Shown here: positions 46,331 to 56,679 of the stretch, piece after piece
How positions within the stretch are numbered: the stretch's first letter is position 1
How the letters are laid out: each line of letters opens with the position of its first letter
Assembly (NCBI GenBank): GCA_014804795.1
Contig: JAAUZC010000020.1
Coordinates: 1 to 64,000, forward strand
Origin: Lachnospiraceae bacterium
GTDB lineage: Bacteria; Bacillota; Clostridia; Lachnospirales; Lachnospiraceae
Direction of reading: 5' to 3'
Length of the DNA stretch: 64,000 nt
Program-made: the position numbers and the translations under genes
Notes under the pieces: model-generated
The model's input: the letters and a program-made list of their open reading frames with translations, nothing else
Told to the model about the DNA's origin: nothing
Database searches by the model: none

Positions 46331-47698
46331 TCAAGTAAACTCCATCTCCTTCGTAAGCCCTTCTCTTGCCAGCATGCTCTTTAATACCCGTGCATCCGCA
46401 GTCGCATCAAACACAGCATCCTGAAACAGATTATTTAAAAGCTCCGCAAACGCCTGGTTGATAATATCCAGCGTTTTTTCTATCTCCGCCTTTGCCTGCA
46501 AAACCTCTTCCCCCGGCACACTGATCCTGTCAAACTCTTCATATGCCTCCACCAGTTTCAGGGTAGTCGGCAGATAGTAATCCATGGGTTTATGCATCCG
46601 ATGCATCTGCTCAGGATGTTCCCTTACACTGTCAAAAATCTCTTTTAACAGATTTTCCAGTCGGAACAGCTTATCGGAAATCACTTCCCCCTCAATGTTA
46701 TCATTCAGATCTCTCAGTTTGCGGATACACTCCATTCCCTCCGACACCATGGCGTTCAGTTCATTTTCCGGAGAATTTTCCGCTGGTCCGCTGCTTAAGT
46801 CTTGTCCGTCCGGCACATGACCTGTAACGGCCGCCTTTTTCTCCTCTTCTTCTCTGATCCGCCTGTTTTTTTCCGCCTCCAAATACTGCCCGTAAACCAG
46901 ATCATTCAACATGAAGCAGGTTTCCTGCTCGTCCAGATGTCCCTCAGGAAACATCCCTGCCTTCAGCATTTTCCGGATGTCCTTTTTTACATAACCGTCG
47001 CTTTTTCCTGTTGCTTTTGCCAGTTTTTCAATATCACCGTACATTTTCGAGCCACACAGATCTATGTATCTGTCTGCCCGTTTTAACCGCTTCCACTTAC
47101 TGATGCCGGTTCCGATCATCCCCGCAAATCCTGCCATAAGCGCCAGATGAATACCCCAACTCGCCAAAGTGCCCGATACACCGATGAAAGAAAGAAACAT
47201 CCTTCCAATCATGGCTAATCCCATAACGCCGACGCCGATGCCGCCAAATACCTGATACAGAACGCCTGAAACACTTCCCACCTTGTTTTTCCTTACCGCC
47301 GGAACACTCGCGGAACTCTGCCTGCACGTAAACTGCTCCGGCTGCCCGGACTGCTCTCTGTACTTGAACTGCACCTCCCTGAACTGCTCTTTGTACCTGA
47401 ACTGTTCCTTCCTGAAGTGCTCCTGACGTCTGCGCTCTTCCTCGCGTCTGAACTGTTCCTGCCGGTCCCTTCGATTTTCTTCCTGTTTTTTTCTCTCCTC
47501 AGCTTTCTGCTTCCATTTGGAAATATCCTCAGATGAAACAGTGCCTTTCGCAATCTGCTTTCCCACTTCATTCAAAGTATCTGTCACCGTCTGGGCAACA
47601 AGGTTGTTCAGAACTTTAAAATCCCCGCTCTGTAAAGCATCCGCAACCGCGTCCTTTATCCGCTCCCCCATATTATTTTGATTATGATTTCCATTCAT
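46331..47698 (-). CDS. XpaC-like (5-bromo-4-chloroindolyl phosphate hydrolysis) family protein
   Basis: Charged N-terminal repeat region, two TM segments, C-terminal helical region; adjacent to telA as in known xpaC-telA pairs. Confidence 0.75.
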   Translation of the reverse strand: MNGNHNQNNMGERIKDAVADALQSGDFKVLNNLVAQTVTDTLNEVGKQIAKGTVSSEDISKWKQKAEERKKQEENRRDRQEQFRREEERRRQEHFRKEQFRYKEQFREVQFKYREQSGQPEQFTCRQSSASVPAVRKNKVGSVSGVLYQVFGGIGVGVMGLAMIGRMFLSFIGVSGTLASWGIHLALMAGFAGMIGTGISKWKRLKRADRYIDLCGSKMYGDIEKLAKATGKSDGYVKKDIRKMLKAGMFPEGHLDEQETCFMLNDLVYGQYLEAEKNRRIREEEEKKAAVTGHVPDGQDLSSGPAENSPENELNAMVSEGMECIRKLRDLNDNIEGEVISDKLFRLENLLKEIFDSVREHPEQMHRMHKPMDYYLPTTLKLVEAYEEFDRISVPGEEVLQAKAEIEKTLDIINQAFAELLNNLFQDAVFDATADARVLKSMLAREGLTKEMEFT

Positions 47699-47729
47699 TC
47701 TAACAAAACCTCATTTCATCCGCAAGTCA

Positions 47730-48653
47730 TCATTTTCTGTGAACATAATATCGGCCCTCGGCGATATCTGCGGCCATCTGTTTTTTCAACGCTTCCACGG
47801 ACTCAAATTTATATTCCGGCCTGTGGAAAGAAAACAGCCTGACCGTAATCTCTTTTCCGTAGATATCCTGCGCAAAGTCGTAGAGGTAAGTCTCCACTCC
47901 GGCCTGCTTTTCATCATTTACTGTAGGCTTGCAGCCAATATTTGTAATCCCTTTATATACCTGCTCGCCAAAGGAAACCTCTGAAAAATAAACGCCATAG
48001 GGCGGCAGCAGTTTTTCTTTTTCGGGCAAAAGATTTACGGTAGGCATTCCTAACCTTCTGCCCAGCTTTTTCCCGTGAGCTACGATGCCGCTCACACTGT
48101 AAGCTTCCCCTATCAGGCGCTCCGCTTTCTCCATATCGCCTGTTTTTATCACTTCCCGCACATAACTGGAACTGATCTCCACTTTCTCCAGACAGACTTT
48201 CTCGATGATCTCCGTCTGATAGCCAAACTGTGCGGACATTTTTTTCAGCAGTGCTGCATCGCCTTTTCCTTTTTTCCCGAATGACAGATCTCTCCCCGCC
48301 GCAATATAGGCCGTCTTCATCTGTCCTGCCAGTACCCTTTCGATAAACTGCTCCGGTTCTATTGCCGCTGTCGTAAAATCCAGTGGAAATTCGATCAGCA
48401 CATCTATACCAAGTTCTTCAAAAATCCTGCGTTTCTCTTTCTTTGTTGTCAGCTCCGGCAGGCTTATTCCGGAAAAAAGTACTGCCGGTGACGGATCAAA
48501 TGTAAAAACCACCGCCTGCAGCCCTCTCTCTTTCTGCTCCAACACATGCCGCAGAAGGCTCTGGTGTCCCCTGTGAATCCCGTCAAACTTTCCGATTGCC
48601 ACAGCCGACGGCCTGTTTAATTGAAATGCAGTTTCTTTTTCAATGATCTGCAT
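47730..48653 (-). CDS. ribF: Bifunctional riboflavin kinase/FAD synthetase
   Basis: VAIGKFDGIHRGHQSLLRHV, GRDLSFGKKGKGD, GRRLGMPTVNLLPEKEKLLPPYGVYF. Confidence 0.95.
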   Translation of the reverse strand: MQIIEKETAFQLNRPSAVAIGKFDGIHRGHQSLLRHVLEQKERGLQAVVFTFDPSPAVLFSGISLPELTTKKEKRRIFEELGIDVLIEFPLDFTTAAIEPEQFIERVLAGQMKTAYIAAGRDLSFGKKGKGDAALLKKMSAQFGYQTEIIEKVCLEKVEISSSYVREVIKTGDMEKAERLIGEAYSVSGIVAHGKKLGRRLGMPTVNLLPEKEKLLPPYGVYFSEVSFGEQVYKGITNIGCKPTVNDEKQAGVETYLYDFAQDIYGKEITVRLFSFHRPEYKFESVEALKKQMAADIAEGRYYVHRK

Positions 48654-48764
48654 CTGCTCTTCCTCTCTCGCAAAATCGCCAAATTATTCCATAACAGTTT
48701 GACCACACATCACTAAGTCAAAGTCAAATTCAGCCCGCTCATTCAACTTAATAACGTGATTCAC

Positions 48765-49736
48765 TCATCCCGGCAAAAACATCTTCCAGGGCTTTAACGT
48801 TTTTCTTCCTTTTTCCAGCAGATATACCCCGTAGAAAATTCCGTTTCTATGGTATACCCTGACGGGACTGTTATCCGGCAGTTTTTCTAAACTGACGTCT
48901 TTCGTTTCCGCCGCAGAAAAACGCAGTTTATTTCCGTTTTCCAACAAAGCACATTGCGTCCCTTCTGTGACCATCACCGCCGGATACTCCTTAAAACAGC
49001 CATCCACCGGTATCAGCACACTCTCCAATCCCGCACTGTCACGGATCTGTTCTATTTCCGCCAATGTATGTGCCTTTTCCAGTTCAAAACTTCCAACCCT
49101 TGTCCGCACAAGAGAGCTCATCGCAGCGCCGCACCCCAGTCTTTCCCCGATATCCTGACACAATGTACGGATATAGGTTCCTTTGGAACAAACTACTCTG
49201 ATGCGCAGTTTTGGCAGAGCAGAAAAATATACCGTCTGATGAGCCTCTTTTTCAGCGTGACCCGCAGACGGCAATAATTCTATTTCTTCTATATCTATTT
49301 CCCGCGGCTTTCTCTCCACTTCCACGCCTGCGCGGGCAAGCTCATAAAGCCGCTTTCCATTCACCTTGAGCGCCGAATACATGGGCGGCATCTGAAGCTG
49401 TTTTCCCCGAAAAGAAAGAATTGTCTTTTCCATCTCTTCCACGGGTATTTCCCGCCATTTTTCGCCGCTGTCCGTGAGTATTTTCCCCCAAATATCCTGG
49501 GTGTCGGTGGTGATGCCGAGCGTCATCTCCGCCACATATTCTTTGCTGCGGTCTGTCAGCATATCGCAGAGTTTTGTAGCATTTCCCAGGCATACCGGTA
49601 GCACTCCCTCCGCATTCGGATCAAGCGTTCCCGTATGCCCGATCTTTTTCTGACGGCATATCCCCCGCAGCTTCGCAACCACATCATTCGAGGTATAATC
49701 CCTCTCTTTTCTGATGATCAGTATTCCGTTAAGCAC
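48765..49736 (-). CDS. truB: tRNA pseudouridine(55) synthase
   Basis: GILIIRKERDYTSNDVVAKLR, KIGHTGTLDPNAEGVLPVCLGNATKL, KGTYIRTLCQDIGERLG. Confidence 0.95.
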   Translation of the reverse strand: MLNGILIIRKERDYTSNDVVAKLRGICRQKKIGHTGTLDPNAEGVLPVCLGNATKLCDMLTDRSKEYVAEMTLGITTDTQDIWGKILTDSGEKWREIPVEEMEKTILSFRGKQLQMPPMYSALKVNGKRLYELARAGVEVERKPREIDIEEIELLPSAGHAEKEAHQTVYFSALPKLRIRVVCSKGTYIRTLCQDIGERLGCGAAMSSLVRTRVGSFELEKAHTLAEIEQIRDSAGLESVLIPVDGCFKEYPAVMVTEGTQCALLENGNKLRFSAAETKDVSLEKLPDNSPVRVYHRNGIFYGVYLLEKGRKTLKPWKMFLPG

Positions 49737-50697
49737 CGGCTTCCTCCAATTGTTCCTCTATATGTACTGACAGGTTATTGATCACATCATAGAATGTACC
49801 GTTCATTGTACAGCCCGCCGCTCTCACATGGCCGCCGCCGCCGAACAGTTCCGCTATCTTTGCCACATTGACCTTTTCACCCGAACGCAGACTCACCTTA
49901 TATTGCATTGTTCTGATCTCATACATAAACACTGCGCACTCTGCGCCTTTTGTAAGCTTGAGCTGACTGACGATTCCCTCTAAATCCGCTCCGGTCACCT
50001 GATAAAACTCCATTGTCTTTCTGTTGATATAACTGACAATACACTTCCCGTCCATGATCAGCATACTCTCAAGAAGCGCCCGCCCCATAACCTGATTCTG
50101 CACATATGTCTTCTCATAAAAAGTTTCTTCGATCAGCTTTGAAAAATCAAATCCGTAACTGATCAGCTTTGCGGCGGCCTGCATTGTTTTCGGTGAAGTG
50201 CAGGAGTAACGGAATACTCCTGTATCATGTACAATGCCTGTATATAACGCCGCCGCAATATCCGCGTCCAGCATATCTTCTTCCACCAGCTCATACACAA
50301 GCTCACTGGCAGAACTCGCCTCCGGATAAATGTAGTTATACATTCCCGTACCGTCCGCATTGCTGACGTGATGATCAATATTGACCGTTGTCTTCGCCTT
50401 ATCAAATAATCTTTCGGCGCTGCCCAGCCTCTCTTTGCCGCAGTCCACGGCAAAAAATACATCAAACTCTGCCTCTTTCGGTACTTCTTTTCCCAATATC
50501 ACGATGTCCCGAAAGCCTTTGATACAGGAAAAAATATCAGACGGTTTTTCCAGAAAAACTTTCACTTCTTTTGCAGGAAACAGCTTTTTCAGATACAGAG
50601 AAAGCCCCAGGCAGGAACCGACACAATCGCCGTCCGGTCTGATATGCCCGCCGATTCCGATTCTCTCCGCATCTTTACATATTTCCTTGATATTCAT
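49729..50697 (-). CDS. nrnA: DHH family nanoRNase/pAp phosphatase
   Basis: GGHIRPDGDCVGSCLGL, FFAVDCGKERLG, NIDHHVSNADG, FGGGGHVRAAGCTM. Confidence 0.92.
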   Translation of the reverse strand: MNIKEICKDAERIGIGGHIRPDGDCVGSCLGLSLYLKKLFPAKEVKVFLEKPSDIFSCIKGFRDIVILGKEVPKEAEFDVFFAVDCGKERLGSAERLFDKAKTTVNIDHHVSNADGTGMYNYIYPEASSASELVYELVEEDMLDADIAAALYTGIVHDTGVFRYSCTSPKTMQAAAKLISYGFDFSKLIEETFYEKTYVQNQVMGRALLESMLIMDGKCIVSYINRKTMEFYQVTGADLEGIVSQLKLTKGAECAVFMYEIRTMQYKVSLRSGEKVNVAKIAELFGGGGHVRAAGCTMNGTFYDVINNLSVHIEEQLEEAGA

Positions 50698-50726
50698 GAT
50701 ACTTCCCTCTTTTCTGCACTTGCTTT

Positions 50727-51095
50727 TCAGTCTCCTGATGAATGGCCCGCCATTACCTCATCGATTTTTTTTGACATATCGACACCGTAGGCAATGGACT
50801 GATCCATCACAAAAGTAATCTCCGGCGTATTGCGCAGATTGATCTGCCTTGCCAGCTCTTTCCTGATATAACCTCCGGCACTTTTCAGACCGGCTAACGT
50901 ATCTTCCTGTGCCTTTTCGTCCCCCAGCACGCTGATCCACGCCTTACACGTCTTTAAATCCGGCGCCACTGTCACAGCGACAACTGACGTCATCGGATGA
51001 ATCCTCGGATCCTTGATATCACTGCGGATAATCTCTGCAAGGACTCTATGCACTTCCCCGTTGATCCGGGTATTTTTTAGGCTGTTCTTTCTCAT
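50727..51095 (-). CDS. rbfA: Ribosome-binding factor A
   Basis: RINGEVHRVLAEIIRSDIKDPRIHPMTSVVAVTVAPDLKTCKAWISVLGD; position after infB. Confidence 0.94.
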   Translation of the reverse strand: MRKNSLKNTRINGEVHRVLAEIIRSDIKDPRIHPMTSVVAVTVAPDLKTCKAWISVLGDEKAQEDTLAGLKSAGGYIRKELARQINLRNTPEITFVMDQSIAYGVDMSKKIDEVMAGHSSGD

Positions 51096-54038
51096 TTACT
51101 CTCTTGGAACCTCCACCATAATATATGCTTCCACGATATCCAGTTCTTTCATCTGGTCATAACCATCAAATACAAGACCACACTCATAGCCGGCCCGTAC
51201 TTCTTTTACATCGTCCTTAAACCGCTTTAAGGAAGCAAGCTGTCCCTCATATATCTGCTCGCCCTCACGGGTGATACGGATCTTGCAATCCCGCTTAAAC
51301 TCACCGTCCAGCACATAGGAACCGGCAATATTGCCCACTGCGGAAGCTTTGAATATCTGGCGCACCTCTGCATGACCGATCACTTTCTCTTCATAAACCG
51401 GTGCAAGCATGCCCTTCATAGCGCGCTCCACATCTTCGATTGCCTTATAGATCACATCATATAACCGCACATCCACTTTTTCCCGCTCTGCGGTCGCTTT
51501 CGCCTGCACGTCCGGCTTTACGTTAAAGCCGATAATGATCGCGTTGGATGCGGAGGCAAGAGTAACATCGGACTCGTTGATCGCACCTACACCGCCGTGG
51601 ATACATTTTACTATTACTTCTTCGTTGGTGAGTTTGAGCAGGCTCTGCTTCACCGCTTCCACAGATCCCTGCACATCCGCTTTTACCACAAGGTTCAGCT
51701 CTTTTAAATCGCCCTCTTTAATCTGCGAGAACAGATCATCCAGAGACATACGCACTCTTGTATCCGCCAACATCTGTTCTTTATGCTGGGACAGATAAGT
51801 TTCGGCATAGCTCTTGGCTGTCTTGTCGCTGTCGTGGGCAAGGAATACTTCGCCTGCCACTGGTACGTCGGAAAGACCGAGAATCTCTATCGGCATGGAA
51901 GGACCTGCTTCCTTCACACGTTTGCCTTTGTCATCGATCATCGCTCTGACTTTACCGTAGCTTGCACCGGCAGACACAAAATCACCGATCTTTAATGTCC
52001 CTTTCTGCACCAGAATGGTCGCTACCGGCCCTCTGCCTCTGTCAAGTTCTGCTTCGATCACAAGACCTCTCGCTTTTCTCTTCTTATTCGCTTTCAGTTC
52101 CATGATCTCTGCCGTCAACAGAATAGTCTCTAACAGATCTTCGATGCCCGCTCCGCTCTTGGCCGATACCGGCACAAACTCTGTGCTGCCGCCCCAATCT
52201 GTAGGAACCAGTTCGTACTCCATCAGCTCCTGTTTTACCTTATCCACATTGGCCGCAGGTTTATCAATCTTATTGACTGCAACGATAATTTCCACGCCGG
52301 CTGCTTTGGCATGGTTGATCGCCTCCACGGTCTGGGGCATCACACCGTCATCCGCCGCAATCACCAGAATCGCAATGTCTGTCGCATTGGCGCCGCGCAT
52401 ACGCATCGCCGTAAACGCCTCATGTCCCGGCGTATCCAAAAACGTAATTTTTGAATTGTTAATGTTTACAGTATATGCACCGATCGCCTGTGTAATACCA
52501 CCGGCTTCTTTATCTGTTACGTTTGTCTTCCTTATTGCATCTAAAAGAGACGTTTTACCATGGTCAACGTGTCCCATCACACAGACTACAGGAGGACGTT
52601 TTACCATTTTTGCCACATCTTCCTCATCCTCTTTCAACAGTTCTTCGATCACATCCACCTGCACTTCTTTTTCGCACATGATCTCATATTCGATTGCAAT
52701 ATTCTCCGCTTCCTCATAGGAAACTTCCGTGTTCAGAGTCACGATCTGCCCTGCCAAAAACAGTTTCTTGATAATAACGGAGGGCTGCATTTTCATCTTG
52801 TCGGCAAGCTCTTTGATCGTCAGCTTCTCCGGCAGTGTGATGACCTTGATCTGCTCTTCCACTACGGTTTCTTTCTTTTCCGGTTTAATAAAGCGGCCCG
52901 CCTTATTTTTCAGTGCAGTCTTCTCTTCCTCCTCATAGATCATATCTTTTCTGGAGCGTTTATCCCTGTCCTGATTTCCGCGGCGTTTTTCATCCTGCGG
53001 TCTCTTTTCTGCCGGAGCTGCCGGTGCATCCATTGCAAAGCCTTTCCCCTGCCCGTTTCGTTTTCCGGGAGCCTGGTTTCTGCTATCCGGTCTAGCACTG
53101 CGGCCATTATTATTGAAAGGTTTATTGCCAGAACCGCTGCCAGTCTGACCCCTTTGATTATTCTGATATCCCGGACGGCTGCCGCTTTCATTCCTCCTGC
53201 CCTCGTTTTTGCCGCCTGCAGACTGTCTGCTATTTTGCCGCTCCCTGTTATCCCTGTTCTGGAATTCTCTTCTTTCATTACTTTTCTGCTCACTGAGTCT
53301 GTCTCCATTATTTGTGCGGGGTGCTTCAACAGGCCTGTTTTCTTTGTTTACAGGCTCTTTACTTTCCACCGCCGTCACTTTGATTTCCTCTTCTTTCGGC
53401 GCCACCGGTGCTTTTTTCACCGGTCTGTTATTCATCTGCGCTTTGTTGCGGTTTCCGAAATCATTTGTCACCGGCGTCGGTTTTACGCTGGGCTTGATCA
53501 AAGGTCTATACGGATTTGCCGCAGATACTGTTCTTGCCCCGTTTCCCTGAGGACGTCCCTGCCCCTGCTTTTCGGGTCTTCTGTCCCTGTCGCGACCGTT
53601 TCTGTCGGGATTGCGGTCAGAATTTCTTTCACCATTTCTGTTTCCCTGCATTTTACTGTTGCCGGAATTGTTAATGATGATGATTTTTTTCTTCTTTTTC
53701 GGAGGCTCCTCTGTTTTGGTTCCTTCCCCGACAGGTCTTTTTTCAGCCGCTGCCGGTTTTTCTTCTTTTCCTGCGGGTACCTCTTTCTTTTCTACAGGTG
53801 CGGTCTTTTCCGCTTTCACTGTTTCTTTTTCAGACACTGCCGGTTTTTCTGTTTCCAACACTTTCTCCTGTCCCTTATCTGCTTTCTTAAACTGTTCCTT
53901 TACCAACGCGATCGCCTCTTCCTCAATGGAGCTCTGCGCCGCTTTCACGTCCATACCCTTTTCTCTCAGGTATGTAATAACATCCTTACTCTGTATTTCC
54001 AACTCTTTGGCCAGTTCAAACACTTTCATTTTCGCCAT
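51096..54038 (-). CDS. infB: Translation initiation factor IF-2
   Basis: [37 protein letters not shown]; long low-complexity N-terminal linker. Confidence 0.97.
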   Translation of the reverse strand: MAKMKVFELAKELEIQSKDVITYLREKGMDVKAAQSSIEEEAIALVKEQFKKADKGQEKVLETEKPAVSEKETVKAEKTAPVEKKEVPAGKEEKPAAAEKRPVGEGTKTEEPPKKKKKIIIINNSGNSKMQGNRNGERNSDRNPDRNGRDRDRRPEKQGQGRPQGNGARTVSAANPYRPLIKPSVKPTPVTNDFGNRNKAQMNNRPVKKAPVAPKEEEIKVTAVESKEPVNKENRPVEAPRTNNGDRLSEQKSNERREFQNRDNRERQNSRQSAGGKNEGRRNESGSRPGYQNNQRGQTGSGSGNKPFNNNGRSARPDSRNQAPGKRNGQGKGFAMDAPAAPAEKRPQDEKRRGNQDRDKRSRKDMIYEEEEKTALKNKAGRFIKPEKKETVVEEQIKVITLPEKLTIKELADKMKMQPSVIIKKLFLAGQIVTLNTEVSYEEAENIAIEYEIMCEKEVQVDVIEELLKEDEEDVAKMVKRPPVVCVMGHVDHGKTSLLDAIRKTNVTDKEAGGITQAIGAYTVNINNSKITFLDTPGHEAFTAMRMRGANATDIAILVIAADDGVMPQTVEAINHAKAAGVEIIVAVNKIDKPAANVDKVKQELMEYELVPTDWGGSTEFVPVSAKSGAGIEDLLETILLTAEIMELKANKKRKARGLVIEAELDRGRGPVATILVQKGTLKIGDFVSAGASYGKVRAMIDDKGKRVKEAGPSMPIEILGLSDVPVAGEVFLAHDSDKTAKSYAETYLSQHKEQMLADTRVRMSLDDLFSQIKEGDLKELNLVVKADVQGSVEAVKQSLLKLTNEEVIVKCIHGGVGAINESDVTLASASNAIIIGFNVKPDVQAKATAEREKVDVRLYDVIYKAIEDVERAMKGMLAPVYEEKVIGHAEVRQIFKASAVGNIAGSYVLDGEFKRDCKIRITREGEQIYEGQLASLKRFKDDVKEVRAGYECGLVFDGYDQMKELDIVEAYIMVEVPRE

Positions 54039-54381
54039 ATATTACTCTCCCTTCATTCTGGTTCCGCATAAGCCCTGCATCTTCTTCTATGCGCTTCCGA
54101 ATCGCATCCGCCAGTCCCTTCTCCGTTATAGCAAGATTTACCCGCATTCCTTTTCCGATCGCATGCCCTAAAGCATCTTTGTCCCCATAGATACATATCG
54201 GAATATTCCTGTATGCACACATATCCGAAAAGTGTTTTCTGGTATTCCCGGAAGCATCCGATGCCAGGATGACCAGACAGGCTTTTCGACTTTTAATCGC
54301 TTTTTCTGTAGAAAACTCACCACTCACCACATTGCCCGCTTTTTCCGCAAGACCTATCATGGAATATATTTTATTTACCAT
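54016..54381 (-). CDS. ylxQ: L7Ae/L30e-family ribosomal-like protein (YlxQ)
   Basis: [40 protein letters not shown]; position between ylxR and infB. Confidence 0.88.
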   Translation of the reverse strand: MVNKIYSMIGLAEKAGNVVSGEFSTEKAIKSRKACLVILASDASGNTRKHFSDMCAYRNIPICIYGDKDALGHAIGKGMRVNLAITEKGLADAIRKRIEEDAGLMRNQNEGRVIYGENESV

Positions 54382-54643
54382 CTATCTCTTCAAACTCCTT
54401 TTCCAGCCTCTCATATATTTCCGACGGAATCTTCATCTGAAAAGAACGCTCCAGACCTTTTGTTTTCATCGCCCGTTGCAGACATTCTTTTGAAAAACAA
54501 AGATATGCGCCTCTTCCGTTCTTTCTGCCGGTAACATCGAATGTGAACTCATCATCCGCTGTTTTCAGTATGCGCAGCAGTTCCTTTTTACTTTTCATCT
54601 GTCCGCAGCCAATGCACTGCCTCATGGGAATTTTCTTTGTCAT
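54371..54643 (-). CDS. ylxR: YlxR/RnpM family protein
   Basis: MTKKIPMRQCIGCGQMKSKKELLRI, GRKNGRGAYLC; internal start favoured. Confidence 0.92.
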   Translation of the reverse strand: MTKKIPMRQCIGCGQMKSKKELLRILKTADDEFTFDVTGRKNGRGAYLCFSKECLQRAMKTKGLERSFQMKIPSEIYERLEKEFEEIDGK

Positions 54644-54701
54644 CTCAAACCTTTCTTTTTCGTTTCTATCCGTTCTCTTCCTTACAGACTTCTCCGGTAT
54701 T

Positions 54702-55928
54702 TTATTCCTGCAGTGCATCCTCCGGGCTTTCTTCCTCCGTCGGTTCTTCGTACTCTCCTACAGGCTCCTCATCATATTCCTCTGCCGACTCTCCGTATGT
54801 CTCATCATATTCATACGCATCATCCTCATAATCATCTTCATACTCATCATCGTCCAGATAGTCTTCATAACGGAATCCCGGAGCATCCTTCGCCTGGGTC
54901 TCCGATTTAATATCAATCTTGTAACCTGTCAGTTTTGCCGCAAGTCTTGCATTCTGTCCTGATTTACCGATTGCAAGGGAAAGCTGATAATCGGGTACTA
55001 CCACTTTTGCCGTCTTTTCCTCCGGGTCTGCAAACACTGCTACGATCTTGGCCGGGGCAAGTGCATTCTGAATAAAGTTACCCGGATTCTCATCCCACTC
55101 CACAATATCTATTTTTTCATTTCTCAGCTCAGCCACTACAGCATCCACACGGGCACCACCCTGACCTACACAGGAACCTACCGGATCCACATCCGGATCG
55201 TTGGAACGCACTGCCATCTTTGTCCTGCTGCCCGGTTCTCTTGCCACACTGACGATCTCCACCGTGCCGTCCTTGATCTCTGTCACTTCTTCCTCGAACA
55301 ATTTTCTGACCAGATTCGCGTGAGTTCTGCTGACTAATATCTTAAATCCCTTCTTTGTATCAGGCACACCCAGAATATATACCTTCACTCTCTCTGTCAG
55401 GCGCAGATTTTCTGTCGGTACAGTTTCTTTCTCCGTGAGCTGTGCATCTGCTTTTCCCAGATTAATGTTTATCGTACTGCCCACATAACGCTGTACAATG
55501 CCCGTAACCACCTGTCCCACTTTATCTCTATAAAAGTTAGAGACAGAACTTTTCTCTTCTTCTCTGATCTTCTGCAAAATAACGTTCTTCGCTCTCCCGG
55601 CCGCGATTCTGCTAAACTCGGCGGAATCCACTTCCATTCTGATCATATCGCCTGCCACTGCCGAAGAAGCGATCTCCTGCGCCTGCGCAAGAGCAATCTG
55701 CAGACTGTCATCTTCTATATCGTCCTCGGTCTCCACCACTTCCTTTTCATAATAGCAGTGAAAATCTCCGGTTTCCCTGTCTACTTCCACATAGACATTC
55801 TCATTTTTGCCCAGGTGCTCCTTGCAGGCCGCTTTCAGAGAATCTTCGATTGCGGCAAACAAGACGTCTTTGCTGATCTCCTTCTCCTTTTCCAGCATGT
55901 CAAGTGCCTTTAATAATTCGCTGTTCAT
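54702..55928 (-). CDS. nusA: Transcription termination/antitermination protein NusA with acidic C-terminal tail
   Basis: MNSELLKALDMLEKEKEISKDVLFAAIEDSL, S1 and KH regions (DPVGSCVGQGGARVDAVVAELRNEKIDIVEW); tail DYLDDDEYEDDYEDDAYEYDETYGE. Confidence 0.96.
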   Translation of the reverse strand: MNSELLKALDMLEKEKEISKDVLFAAIEDSLKAACKEHLGKNENVYVEVDRETGDFHCYYEKEVVETEDDIEDDSLQIALAQAQEIASSAVAGDMIRMEVDSAEFSRIAAGRAKNVILQKIREEEKSSVSNFYRDKVGQVVTGIVQRYVGSTININLGKADAQLTEKETVPTENLRLTERVKVYILGVPDTKKGFKILVSRTHANLVRKLFEEEVTEIKDGTVEIVSVAREPGSRTKMAVRSNDPDVDPVGSCVGQGGARVDAVVAELRNEKIDIVEWDENPGNFIQNALAPAKIVAVFADPEEKTAKVVVPDYQLSLAIGKSGQNARLAAKLTGYKIDIKSETQAKDAPGFRYEDYLDDDEYEDDYEDDAYEYDETYGESAEEYDEEPVGEYEEPTEEESPEDALQE

Positions 55929-55940
55929 TGATCTTTCCTC

Positions 55941-56060
55941 CTATTTTAGTTCCGCATCCGCCCTTTTGGCACACTGACACAGAAAACAAGTTTCCAGCCG
56001 CTCTGCGTCTGTAAATTATTTTGTGCGCTGTCCGGGCTTCTGCTGTTTTAAGCTTCTGCT
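55941..56060 (-). repeat. Intercistronic repeat family, copy C (between rimP stop and nusA start)
   Basis: Shares aaacagcagaagcccggacagcgcacaaa..atttac.gacg and gcggaactaaaatagga (minus strand) with copies A and B; one edge is locally duplicated (gcttctgctgtttta twice). Confidence 0.65.
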
Positions 56061-56063
56061 GTT

Positions 56064-56531
56064 TTACAAATTGAGTGCCAGTCTGATAAGCGCCACATCG
56101 CTTCTGGCAAATTTTATGTTCTCATCCTCTCCCGACCCGATCGTAATGCTTTCTTCATCAAAAGCTTTCAGAATGCCGGAAAACTCTTTCTGCTTCTCTA
56201 TCGGCTTATAAGTTTTTACTTCCACTTCTTCCCCGATGCTCTTTAAAAGATGCTTATCCTTTTTCAAAGCCCGGCCAAGTCCCGGTGAACTTACTTCCAG
56301 TATATAGGCATCCTCAATAAAGTCCTCTTTGTCCATGATATCGGAAACTGCTCTGCTCACTTTCTCGCAATCCTCTATCGTAACGCCACCCTCCTTGTCG
56401 ATATAGGCGCGCAGATACCAGTCGCTCCCTTCCTTCACATACTCCACGTCGTAAATTTCCACGCCATTCTCTTCTGTAATCGGAAGCAGTATCTTTTCAA
56501 ATCTTGATTCATAATTCTCTTTCTTTGACAT
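56064..56531 (-). CDS. rimP: Ribosome maturation factor RimP
   Basis: VEIYDVEYVKEGSDWYLRAYIDKEGGVTIEDCEKVSRAVSDIMDKEDFIEDAYILEVSSPGLGRALK. Confidence 0.94.
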   Translation of the reverse strand: MSKKENYESRFEKILLPITEENGVEIYDVEYVKEGSDWYLRAYIDKEGGVTIEDCEKVSRAVSDIMDKEDFIEDAYILEVSSPGLGRALKKDKHLLKSIGEEVEVKTYKPIEKQKEFSGILKAFDEESITIGSGEDENIKFARSDVALIRLALNL

Positions 56532-56560
56532 AGCACCTCTCATTCTTACCGCCTCACAGT

Positions 56561-56590
56561 AAAAGAGTGGACTTGCAAGCCCACTCTTTA
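56561..56590 (-). terminator. Terminator hairpin downstream of the hydrolase gene
   Basis: aaagagtgggc-ttgc-aagtccactcttt (minus strand). Confidence 0.65.
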
Positions 56591-56679
56591 ACCTGTAATC
56601 CATATTTATCATCTCAAGTATAGCACTTTTTTCAGGAAATGCAAGTGTTTTTCGGATTTTTATTCACCATTCAGCGAAA

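Noticed and set aside
52560-54071. 503-aa plus-strand ORF opposite infB
   Set aside because: Antisense to the infB coding region; low-complexity F/R/L-rich translation of the IF-2 linker complement.
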